A stretch of DNA of 64,000 nucleotides from Clostridiales bacterium (lineage in GTDB: Bacteria > Bacillota > Clostridia > Lachnospirales > Lachnospiraceae): assembly GCA_018365455.1 (NCBI GenBank), contig JAGZJZ010000018.1, forward strand, positions 62,001 to 126,000, in the 5' to 3' direction. Positions 52,911 through 60,860 of the stretch are shown piece after piece (the stretch's first letter is position 1; each line of letters begins with the position of its first letter). Under the pieces are notes generated by a model that saw nothing but the letters and a program-made list of their open reading frames with translations, was not told where the DNA came from and did no database searches. Position numbers and translations under genes: made by a program.

Positions 52911-55145
52911 CTATTTCTTATTTTTACAAATTCCAGTGGAATCAAACTTATAAGTTTTCTTTCCGATTTTCAATTTCATTTTTACTGCCCTGACCCCGTC
53001 TGACTTCACATAATACCATTTCTTCTTATAATGAATCCAGGATTTCGTCTGCATCTTACCCTTAACGAGATAATACCAGTTTCCTTTACTTTTCAGCCAT
53101 CCATTCTTTGCGGAACCATCTGAACGGAGATAATACCAGTTCTTGCCAAGCTTAATCCAGCCGGTCTCCATATAGCCCTTTTTATTAAAATAGTATCGTT
53201 TTCCATCAATGGTTACCCATTTTTTCTTTGGATAAGTACCATTGCCATAGCGGTACCACCAGCCGGTATTATCCTTTTCCCAGCGGTTTGGAAGAAGAAC
53301 ACCTTTTTCGCTTAGAAATACAGTTTCTTTATTGATGACCTGTTTTCCGGTCAGCGCCGCCCCGTTATCTCCAAAATAACAGGTCTTACCGCCCAGGGTC
53401 CGCTTACCGGTAACCATATAGCCATTTCCGCTGAAATAATACCATTTTCCTTTGATCTTTTTCCAGCGCTTCACCATAGAACCATCTTTATTCAGATAGC
53501 ATTTCCTGCCCTTATAGGTTATCCAACCAGTGGCATTCTTCCCATCCCATTTTTCAAAGTACCAGGTGCTGCCTTTCAAATACCAGTCTCCGGCAGGGCT
53601 TGCCAGAATTGCACCTTTTTCATCTAACGTCACTTTTTTTCCGCCAATGGTCTGTACACCGGTCATCGCTTCACCGGTAGGCTGGAAATAATAAATTTTA
53701 CCCGATATCTTTTGTTTTCCGGTCAGCATGATTCCGCCGGCATTAAAATAATATACTTTTCCGTCTATGGTCTGCCATCCGGTAGCTCTGCTGCCATCCT
53801 GCTTCACATAGTATGTATTGTTTCCATCTTTTTTCCAGCCGGTATCTACTGCCGGCGGATTTGTACCGGAAGAACCGGTATCTTTCTTTTTCAGCCCATA
53901 GTAGGCTGCAATTGCCTTCGCATCTGCAACACCGATTTTCTTAATTTTCGAATTGCTGCCGTAATACTTTACGCAATCATTAGGGTTATTCACAAACCCA
54001 TGCTCCACTATCATTCCCGGAAATCCGGCTAGAACACATCTTCTTACAATACCATAATAATCAGCCAGGGTTCCGTTTGGATATTGATCCCCAGTCTCCG
54101 ATAAGCGGTACTGTATTCCCTGATTTTTAAACCCTGCTTCGTTCAGCTTGTCCAGAATGGTATATGCGATATCATGGGAAACCTGTGTGATATCCCCCCG
54201 GTACTGTCCCTTTGATAAAAATACCAAAGCTCCGGATACACTGTACTGCTCATTGCTGTTGGTAGAATTAATATGCTGACTGATAAATACGGTTGCGCCA
54301 ACCGACGCTCCATAATCCACCCGCTGATACAATTCCATGTACTTGTCTGTAGAACGGGTGAGATATACCTTTACCCCTTCATAGGTTTCCAGCTCTCGTT
54401 TGGTATATTTAGAGATCTTCAGCGTAATATCTTTTTCAATATAAGCTTTTCCATTCCAGGTTCTGCAAGCTCCGGATTCAGAGCCTCCATGTCCCGGATC
54501 CAGAACTACTACAATTTTTCCATCGGATCCTGCCCTTGGCGCTGCATAGCTGCTTCTCGCCTTTGGCTGTGATCCTGCCAGCGCCTGTGCCTGATTCAAT
54601 GCATTGGTAATTCCGGCAGTATCATCTGCAAGAACTCTTTTTACCGTATTCTCATCTGCTTTTTCCATTGCTCTGGACTGGGCACTTTTCGCTCTGCTTT
54701 TTGAAGAAGCCCCATCACTGCCTTCTACTTTAGAAACAGCAGTGTCCCCACTGGAACGATAGGCTTTTAAATCAATATTTCGGACCACACCTCCCAGGTT
54801 CAGTTCCAACCGGTTAAGGCTGGTATCCGCAAGTCCGCCTCCTTTTACCAGAAACGCTGCATAGCTGCCGGATATCTCCGTAACATTAATTCCTCTTTCT
54901 GCTCCCCCACCATCCCGGTAGTATAACTTAGCTCCGGTCAGAGCGCCATTTCCTTCCGCAATCTCAGCCACAATCAGCTGTCCGGCATCACTTGCCATAG
55001 ACTGTGGCTCCACATACATCATTTTCAGAATATCTGTGGCCCGTTTTTGTTCTGCTGCACCGGCGATTTCAGCCGGAACCAGACTAAAGAGCATGACAAA
55101 TGTCAAAAGCCATGCAATAACCCGTACTCTCCTCTTCATTTGCAT
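52911..55145 (-). CDS. N-acetylmuramoyl-L-alanine amidase with choline-binding-type repeats
   Basis: A 744-residue secreted autolysin. The N-terminus is a signal peptide (cut near AEIAGAAEQ), followed by a beta-rich region (about 35-130) and a Ser/Ala-rich linker. Residues about 208-410 are Amidase_3: VVVLDPGHGGSESG (zinc His), YIEKDITLK (zinc Glu), FISQHINS (zinc His) and MIVEHGFVNNPND (catalytic Glu). Residues about 430-744 hold a dozen or so CW_binding_1 repeats (GWKKDGNNTYYVKQDGS and the like). It cleaves the peptide from muramic acid in peptidoglycan; the repeats would tether it to phosphocholine-bearing teichoic acid. It has a consensus promoter. Confidence 0.92.
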   Translation of the reverse strand: MQMKRRVRVIAWLLTFVMLFSLVPAEIAGAAEQKRATDILKMMYVEPQSMASDAGQLIVAEIAEGNGALTGAKLYYRDGGGAERGINVTEISGSYAAFLVKGGGLADTSLNRLELNLGGVVRNIDLKAYRSSGDTAVSKVEGSDGASSKSRAKSAQSRAMEKADENTVKRVLADDTAGITNALNQAQALAGSQPKARSSYAAPRAGSDGKIVVVLDPGHGGSESGACRTWNGKAYIEKDITLKISKYTKRELETYEGVKVYLTRSTDKYMELYQRVDYGASVGATVFISQHINSTNSNEQYSVSGALVFLSKGQYRGDITQVSHDIAYTILDKLNEAGFKNQGIQYRLSETGDQYPNGTLADYYGIVRRCVLAGFPGMIVEHGFVNNPNDCVKYYGSNSKIKKIGVADAKAIAAYYGLKKKDTGSSGTNPPAVDTGWKKDGNNTYYVKQDGSRATGWQTIDGKVYYFNAGGIMLTGKQKISGKIYYFQPTGEAMTGVQTIGGKKVTLDEKGAILASPAGDWYLKGSTWYFEKWDGKNATGWITYKGRKCYLNKDGSMVKRWKKIKGKWYYFSGNGYMVTGKRTLGGKTCYFGDNGAALTGKQVINKETVFLSEKGVLLPNRWEKDNTGWWYRYGNGTYPKKKWVTIDGKRYYFNKKGYMETGWIKLGKNWYYLRSDGSAKNGWLKSKGNWYYLVKGKMQTKSWIHYKKKWYYVKSDGVRAVKMKLKIGKKTYKFDSTGICKNKK

Positions 55146-55183
55146 CTTTTTCCCCTATCTTACCTTATGTATTTTCTATACCT

Positions 55184-55212
55184 ATTATAAGTAGGTAAGT
55201 AGAAATTGTCAA
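55184..55212 (-). promoter_or_regulatory. Consensus promoter for the amidase gene
   Basis: Minus strand TTGACA (55212-55207), exactly 17 bases, TATAAT (55189-55184): both hexamers perfect. It lies just outside the first palindromic element. Confidence 0.85.
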
Positions 55213-55270
55213 GAAATCATTACGATTTTATAAACGAATTATTAAATTTTAGATGCATTATTGGGGGTTT

Positions 55271-55607
55271 GTTGAGAAAGGATACGCTTTGTAGAGCAGG
55301 TGATGTACGGAAAGATGGGGGTGGGCAACTGGTATGGGCGAAGGAAGCGTAGAGCAGAACTGGTATTTTCTAACCTTTCCGAAGCGCTTTTTGGCGGCAC
55401 GCGGGCATTCGCTGCGAAATCCTGATGGATTTCGCAGCTCATTGCCCGCTTCGTATCCGATGGGAGCCATCGAATACGATCCGCCAAAAAACACTTCGGA
55501 AAAGTAAGTAAATACTCAGCTCTGCTCTACGCTTCCTTCGCCCATACCAGTTGCCCACCCCCATCTTTCCGAGATTCAGTCTCCACCACAAAGCTGGTTT
55601 TCTCAAC
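55271..55607. repeat. Structured palindromic element, copy 1
   Basis: A 337-base non-coding element that folds on itself from end to end. Outer pairs are 55271-55279 with 55599-55607 and 55286-55292 with 55588-55594. A perfect 50-base inverted repeat follows (55309-55358 with 55521-55570), then further imperfect pairing and an apical hairpin (55411-55422 with 55427-55438). One arm carries a side hairpin (55452-55478). No real gene is present; open frames here only reflect the palindrome. Copy 2 lies inverted at 55952-56289. Confidence 0.85.
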
Positions 55608-55951
55608 AGGATGGAGACCCAGAGCTGTGACAGGCTGTTCTTTATTGGATGTGGCATAATGATGTATAACATTGTATGTTTTGAGTTTTGATGTTTTGAT
55701 GTCTTAGTGTTTTAGCAATTCTGGAAACAAAATCAAATTATCCTTTATTACCTGATCACAGGCATAACAGACTGAATGTACGATATTCATAAATTTATTA
55801 TTGTAGATTAATGAAACGGACTACTGTGATAAAACAGGTTGCTATATAAATTATATGTCATTTATATTATTCAAACTATATATGTTTCGTAGCTTTACCC
55901 AATTCCATGCCAATAACATCCAGCATGCCACAACCCCGGGGGCCCACCATC
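55608..55951. other. AT-rich spacer between the palindromic elements
   Basis: A 344-base stretch, strongly AT-rich, without a credible gene, RNA or promoter that I can support. Confidence 0.5.
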
Positions 55952-56289
55952 CTGAGAAAACCAGCTTTGTATCAATAAACTGTATCTCGGAAAGGGAAGG
56001 GGGCGGATCTGGGCTGGTGGTTGGATGGCGTGTAGCAGATCTGAGCATTTACTTACCTTCCCGGAGTGTTTTTTGGCGGATAGGATTCGACTGGCTCCCA
56101 TCGGATCCTAAGCGGGCAATGAGCAGCGAAATCCATCAGGATTTCGGTGCGAATGCCCGCGTGCCGCCAAAAAGCGCTCCGGGAAGGTTAGAAAATGCCA
56201 GTTCTGCGTTAAGCCATCCAACCACCAGTCCAGGTCCGCCCCCTTCCCTTTCCGCACACCACCTCCATATACAAAGCGTCCTAAATCAG
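55952..56289. repeat. Structured palindromic element, copy 2 (inverted)
   Basis: A 338-base counterpart of copy 1 in the opposite orientation. Its main arms are 55989-56039 with 56203-56253 (51 bases, a few mismatches), with a side hairpin at 56082-56109 and apical hairpin at 56127-56146. The core sequence matches the reverse complement of copy 1 closely, but the long arms differ in sequence while still pairing within the copy. It begins 14 bases from the BCCT stop codon and may end that transcript. Confidence 0.85.
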
Positions 56290-56302
56290 CATCCCCCCAT
56301 TA

Positions 56303-57829
56303 TCATTTCCCCCTGATCTCTTTTATAAAACTTACCACAATAATAATCATAATAATGCCAAGTGGAAATGCCGCGATGATGGAAATCGTCTGGAGCATGG
56401 ACAGGGTACTGTCCGAGAACAAAAGTGCGATGGGCAGCAGTAAAAATACAAATGCCCAGAATGCCCGGAGTTTCTTACGGGGTTCTTCTCTGCTTTCCAT
56501 ATCTTTTTCTGAATAGCCTGCCACCACCAGGGTAATGGCATCAAAAGTACTTGCATAAAATGCTATCATCGCTAAAATCAGAATCAGGAGCACCACGTCG
56601 GTTATTGGAAACTGATCAAATACCTGCATGATCACTTCCGATGGCGATGTACCCCCGGCAAGCTGCCCAGCCAGATCCAGTTTGCCGCTGGTCTGCAAAT
56701 GCAGTCCAAATCCTCCAAATACAATGAAGGATGAGTATGTTCCCAGCAATCCGCAGGAGATCCCTCCGAAAATTGTCTGGCGCAGGGTTCGTCCTTCTGA
56801 TATCCTGGCGATAAAAAATGGTGTTGCCACAAACCATGCAATCCAGTAAGCCCAGTAAAAAATCGTCCAGTCCTGAGGGAAACCAGAACCTCCGCTTCCC
56901 GAAAGCCGTAAGGGATCCATCCACGTCGCCATCCGGAAGAAGTCATTTAAAACCGTACCAATGGCTGTCACACCGGATTCAATAATATAAATCTTCGGCC
57001 CAAAAACTAGGAATACGCCAATAAGCAGAGCAAATATCACCACACAGATTCCCGCCAGATGGGAGATGGCTTTCATGCCTTTCATAACAGCCCCAATGAA
57101 AACCAGTCCGATTACAGCCAGAATAACGATGGACAAAAGTGGCGTGGGTTCAATTCCAAGTATTTTTCCCACTGCCTGTGAGATCAGCGGTGTAGCCAGG
57201 GAAAACGTAGTTGCTGTTCCAGCCAGCAGACCCACGATGGAGAAAATATCGATTAGCTTTCCCGCCTTTTTATCCACATGGTCTTTTAAAACAGGCCTGC
57301 AGGCTTCTGACAGCGTTTGTCTTTTTCTCTTCTTCACAAACATCATATAAGCATAGGCGCATGCAGGCAGAAGGTAAAATGCCCATGGAATCGGTCCCCA
57401 GTGAAAAAGCGGATATGCCGATGCATAGTCCTGGCGTTCAGCCAGCGTCATAGCTTCTTTTGCAAAAGGCTTTGCACTATAGTAATAGCACCATTCAATT
57501 AAAGACCAGTACACAATGTCCGCAGCCATAGTGGACGTAAAGATCATAGCTCCCCAGCTAAAATTATTGTATCTGGGCTTTTGCAGATCCCCAAATTTGA
57601 TGTTCCCATGTCTGGAAAAAGCCAGTCCGATGGCAGTCAGTAAAATACCAAGGCCCAATAAAATATAGAAGAAACCCAGCTTATTGACAAATACTTCCCG
57701 GAGCATAGCCGTAATATTCCCGGCGGTTTCCGGAAACAGCATCAGAACCACGGAAATAACTGCAATAATCCCTAATGGAAGCAACGTAATCGTCCAGTCT
57801 ATGGACGGGTCAAATCTTTTCTTTTTCAT
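56303..57829 (-). CDS. BCCT-family choline/betaine transporter
   Basis: About 508 residues with 12 membrane helices. The BCCT signature region reads DWTIFYWAYWIAWFVATPF then ARISEGRTLRQTIFGG; the usual W-x-W-W appears as W-A-Y-W, as seen in some family members. BCCT carriers import choline, glycine betaine or carnitine. Its coupling to a choline-kinase fusion (20-base overlap) indicates choline uptake for phosphocholine synthesis, the role played by LicB, a different family, in pneumococcus. The ATG at 57829 has GAGG six bases upstream; the ATG at 57841 is an alternative. Confidence 0.88.
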   Translation of the reverse strand: MKKKRFDPSIDWTITLLPLGIIAVISVVLMLFPETAGNITAMLREVFVNKLGFFYILLGLGILLTAIGLAFSRHGNIKFGDLQKPRYNNFSWGAMIFTSTMAADIVYWSLIEWCYYYSAKPFAKEAMTLAERQDYASAYPLFHWGPIPWAFYLLPACAYAYMMFVKKRKRQTLSEACRPVLKDHVDKKAGKLIDIFSIVGLLAGTATTFSLATPLISQAVGKILGIEPTPLLSIVILAVIGLVFIGAVMKGMKAISHLAGICVVIFALLIGVFLVFGPKIYIIESGVTAIGTVLNDFFRMATWMDPLRLSGSGGSGFPQDWTIFYWAYWIAWFVATPFFIARISEGRTLRQTIFGGISCGLLGTYSSFIVFGGFGLHLQTSGKLDLAGQLAGGTSPSEVIMQVFDQFPITDVVLLILILAMIAFYASTFDAITLVVAGYSEKDMESREEPRKKLRAFWAFVFLLLPIALLFSDSTLSMLQTISIIAAFPLGIIMIIIVVSFIKEIRGK

Positions 57830-59663
57830 ATTCTGCCTCATATTCTTTCTTCATATTTAGTGCCCGCTGATATCTGCTCTCCCCATAAGCTCCAAAATCT
57901 TCCCCCTTGGTTTCTTTCGCAATTGTCCAGGCGCTCCAGAGCACGTCCTGACAGATTTGAAAGAGCAATAGTTTTTGTTTCTCTGTCTGTCCGGGCTCTC
58001 TTTCCAGATAATACTGTAAATACAACTCCTCTTCTGCTTTGGAAAATTCACATTCCAGCAAGTGCGCAGCCACATCCCACAACGGGTCATTATACCCTGC
58101 ATACTCCCAGTCAATCAGATACATTCTTCCCGCCTCATCCGATACGAAATTTTCTGCCACCAGGTCATTGTGGCAGGGCTTTCGGTCCGTTTTTATCCGC
58201 TCAAGCTCTGATCTCAGATGATAAAAGAACTCTTCCAGCTCTTCAAATCCATGATAAAATCTACCGCCGTTTTTTAAAATCTCGCATTTATATTTGTCAT
58301 ATTCATTCCAGACATTGAAATCCCCCTGGAGTTTCACATTCGAATGATGAAGCTTTTTCAAAATCGCAGTTGTTTTTCTCATATATGCTTCCAGCCTGGC
58401 ACTTCCGGGATTCAAAGTTCTGGCACCCTTTATGTATGTGGTTACCTTAACCCCATTTACCGGGTCGAAATACAGAATCGGGGGATTTAATCCCAGACCG
58501 GAAGCAATCCGGCTGTTATATTGCTCGGCACACCGGTCAATAAATACTTCTGTGCATGCCCCCGGAATCCGCAGAATGTAATCCTGCCCCTTTACTTTTA
58601 CAAAAAAGTTCTGGTTGGTCATCCCTCCGCCGATGCTCACCTGTTCAATATCCTCATCCTTTAACTGCATGCATACCTGAAGCGTTTCCCGCGCTTTGTT
58701 TTCTTTTCTTAAGACAGCTCTCTTCATCATCTTTGGATAAAGAATCCTGGATGCTTTCTGATACAGGGTTTCATTCTCAATGACGCTCCAGATCAGGTCA
58801 TCCACCAGTATTCCGGCTATATGGTAAATCCTCCCGATACTCTCAATTGCATATTCATAATTTAAATATGGATTTTCGTTCTTTCCATAATATTGAACCA
58901 TCTTATCAAACAATTCCATGGATATCTTACTGACACCAATCAGCTCAGCATCCACCCGGTTTAATTGCTTGATATCTTTGGAAATGCGGAATATGCTCCC
59001 ATTTTCATCCAGCTCCACATATGCTTCATCCATGGAATCGCTGGGGCTTGCAAGAAGCATGCAATTCTGTTCTTTGGACTTTAAAATCTTTTCGATTGCG
59101 ACCTCTTCCAGAATCTGATTACTCTCTGCTAATAGAAAATCTTCCGTCAGATACTCCTTTGCCGCAAACAGGGAAGCCATTGTACCGCTCCATTTATACC
59201 TGGTGTTTTCCGCCAGGATAATACCCCGATGTGCAAAATAGTCCTCATACAGCTCTTTTCGGTCACCCACCACCACAATAATCTTTTCTATTCCCTGATT
59301 ATGCAATGCCTGTATCATATGTTCGATCAGGGGCATCCCCCCTATTTCCAGAAGGCCTTCCGGTTTGTCAAATGCCGGACTGCAGCCTGCTGCCAGTATA
59401 ACAGCCAGCTTCACACCCTCTGTATTTCCGGAAAAATCCAATTTCTCTGTCTGGCGGATACGGATCTTCTCCTCCAGAATAGCCTTACCCTTTTGGGTAA
59501 CCCGGTAAATTTTCCCCGTTTTCGCAAGCAGCCCCTGATCCGCCATCTCCTTTAAAAGGTAATTCACCTGCCCCAGGGAAATCTCCATAGCATCCGCCAG
59601 TTTTCTCTGACTCTGCATCCCCTGTTGATTTATAATATACAAAATGCGATCGTATTTATCCAT
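57810..59663 (-). CDS. Winged-helix / LicC-like NTase / LicA-like choline kinase fusion
   Basis: About 617 residues in three parts. Residues 1-75 are a winged-helix DNA-binding domain (QRKLADAMEISLGQVNYLLK). Residues about 85-320 are a LicC-like nucleotidyltransferase, but its signature reads LAAGCSPAFDKPEG, lacking the usual GxGxR arginine. Residues about 330-600 are a choline kinase: GGMTNQNFFVKVKG, PCHNDLVAENF and LIDWEYAGYNDPLWDVA hold the catalytic and metal-binding residues. It would phosphorylate choline and perhaps sense the pathway and control its own promoter. The ATG at 59663 follows GGAGGTG by six bases; an upstream GTG is rejected. Confidence 0.88.
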   Translation of the reverse strand: MDKYDRILYIINQQGMQSQRKLADAMEISLGQVNYLLKEMADQGLLAKTGKIYRVTQKGKAILEEKIRIRQTEKLDFSGNTEGVKLAVILAAGCSPAFDKPEGLLEIGGMPLIEHMIQALHNQGIEKIIVVVGDRKELYEDYFAHRGIILAENTRYKWSGTMASLFAAKEYLTEDFLLAESNQILEEVAIEKILKSKEQNCMLLASPSDSMDEAYVELDENGSIFRISKDIKQLNRVDAELIGVSKISMELFDKMVQYYGKNENPYLNYEYAIESIGRIYHIAGILVDDLIWSVIENETLYQKASRILYPKMMKRAVLRKENKARETLQVCMQLKDEDIEQVSIGGGMTNQNFFVKVKGQDYILRIPGACTEVFIDRCAEQYNSRIASGLGLNPPILYFDPVNGVKVTTYIKGARTLNPGSARLEAYMRKTTAILKKLHHSNVKLQGDFNVWNEYDKYKCEILKNGGRFYHGFEELEEFFYHLRSELERIKTDRKPCHNDLVAENFVSDEAGRMYLIDWEYAGYNDPLWDVAAHLLECEFSKAEEELYLQYYLEREPGQTEKQKLLLFQICQDVLWSAWTIAKETKGEDFGAYGESRYQRALNMKKEYEAEYEKEKI

Positions 59664-59676
59664 TACATTCACCTCC

Positions 59677-59691
59677 GTTCAAAAATTGAAC
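59677..59691 (-). promoter_or_regulatory. Candidate operator at the lic fusion promoter
   Basis: A perfect palindrome GTTCAAAAATTGAAC between the -10 and the ribosome binding site, with a further TGTTCA-like half site in the spacer. It is well placed to repress transcription and could bind the winged-helix domain of the protein encoded downstream. Confidence 0.45.
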
Positions 59692-59697
59692 ATGTTT

Positions 59698-59726
59698 ATT
59701 GTACAAAATATGAACAAGGTTGTCAA
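59698..59726 (-). promoter_or_regulatory. Consensus promoter for the kinase fusion and BCCT gene
   Basis: Minus strand TTGACA (59726-59721), exactly 17 bases, TACAAT (59703-59698). The leader is only about 30 bases. Confidence 0.8.
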
Positions 59727-59786
59727 GAATAAGATATGAGCTATAGTATCCCCCAGCGGAATAAAAAGAAGCTGCTCAATTTCCCC

Positions 59787-59815
59787 TGGACTTTCTCCCA
59801 CATATCCTCTACAAT
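59787..59815 (+). promoter_or_regulatory. Possible promoter for licC
   Basis: TGGACT (59787-59792), 17 bases, TACAAT (59810-59815). A small hairpin (59835-59841 with 59846-59852) lies between it and the licC ribosome binding site. Confidence 0.4.
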
Positions 59816-59871
59816 AATCACATCAAATACTAACATAACTCCTTCGAGTTATGGCAAACAGGAGAATTTTC

Positions 59872-60747
59872 ATGAAAATCAAAGTTGATAACGCCATTAT
59901 TCTGGCTGCCGGATTTGCTTCCCGTTTTGTACCGCTTTCACTGGAATACCCGAAAGGATTAACTGTTGTGAATGGAGAGGTTCTGATTGAACGGCAGATC
60001 ATGCAGCTAAAAGAAGCCGGCATTAGAGAAATTATAGTTGTTACCGGGTACCGAAAGGAACAGTATGCTTATCTGAAAGAAAAATACGGAGTAATACTCA
60101 CAGAGAATACAGAGTATTCCATCCGGAATAACCATTCATCCATCTATGCCGCCAGAGAATATTTAAAGAACAGCTATATCTGCTCTTCGGATAATTATTT
60201 CCCCCAAAACCCCTTTCATAGTTTTGAAGACCGCCCCTTTTACTCCGCTGTATTTGCAGATGGACATACGAATGAATGGTGTATGGAAACGGATGGAAAC
60301 GGGTTAATTACACAGGTAAACATCGGTGGAAAGGATGCCTGGTATATGCTGGGCCATGTATTTTGGGACGCCGGTTTTTCTTCCCGCTTTCTTGCTATCC
60401 TGGAAAAGGAATACTCTGACAGCTCCATCCGGGATTTTATGTGGGAACATTTATATATCAGACATATATCCGAACTGGATCTCTATATAAAAAAATATCC
60501 TTCGGACGCCATATTAGAATTTGATTCTTTGGAAGAGCTGCGCAGCTTTGACAGATCCTATCTTACAAACAGCAAATCCAAAATATTAAATGAGATATCA
60601 TGTCAATTGTCATGTCAGGAATCTGAAATCAGTAACATACACCCCTTTCATGATAGTTTCCACAATTTAGGATTTACATTTACATACCGAAAATGCACAT
60701 ATTGTTATTGCAACGGGCTCCTCACTCCAAACTTATGTTCGAATTAA
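59872..60747 (+). CDS. licC: CTP:phosphocholine cytidylyltransferase
   Basis: About 291 residues. It makes CDP-choline, the donor for LicD. The signature NAIILAAGFASRF keeps the Arg missing from the fused NTase, followed by YPKGLTVVNGEVLIERQI, IIVVTGYRKEQYAYL, SIRNNHSSIYAAREYL and SSDNYFPQN (metal-binding Asp). The LicC core ends near residue 240. The last 50 residues, rich in Cys and aromatic residues, are not usual for LicC and look like the decayed start of a choline-kinase domain. AGGAG lies seven bases before the ATG at 59872; an ATG at 59851 lacks a site. Confidence 0.88.
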   Translation: MKIKVDNAIILAAGFASRFVPLSLEYPKGLTVVNGEVLIERQIMQLKEAGIREIIVVTGYRKEQYAYLKEKYGVILTENTEYSIRNNHSSIYAAREYLKNSYICSSDNYFPQNPFHSFEDRPFYSAVFADGHTNEWCMETDGNGLITQVNIGGKDAWYMLGHVFWDAGFSSRFLAILEKEYSDSSIRDFMWEHLYIRHISELDLYIKKYPSDAILEFDSLEELRSFDRSYLTNSKSKILNEISCQLSCQESEISNIHPFHDSFHNLGFTFTYRKCTYCYCNGLLTPNLCSN

Positions 60748-60787
60748 GAAGTTTTTCTTAATTTTTCCGGTATTGGGGGATTTTTCA

Positions 60788-60816
60788 TTGAAAATCCAAA
60801 GTTAATATATTACACT
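60788..60816 (+). promoter_or_regulatory. Promoter for the L,D-transpeptidase gene
   Basis: TTGAAA (60788-60793), 17 bases, TACACT (60811-60816), followed by AAAAGGAG eight bases before the ATG at 60861. Confidence 0.5.
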
Positions 60817-60860
60817 ATGGATGAGAACGTTTATGCACAATTAGAAAAGGAGCTTTATTT

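Noticed and set aside
55271..56289. An invertible promoter segment flanked by the two inverted elements
   Set aside because: The copies differ strongly in their long arms, no recombinase is encoded nearby, and the amidase has a perfect promoter outside the segment.
55242..56316. Several overlapping open frames of 60-150 codons on both strands
   Set aside because: They lie within the two palindromic elements, exist on both strands because of the inverted repeats, lack ribosome binding sites and resemble no protein family.
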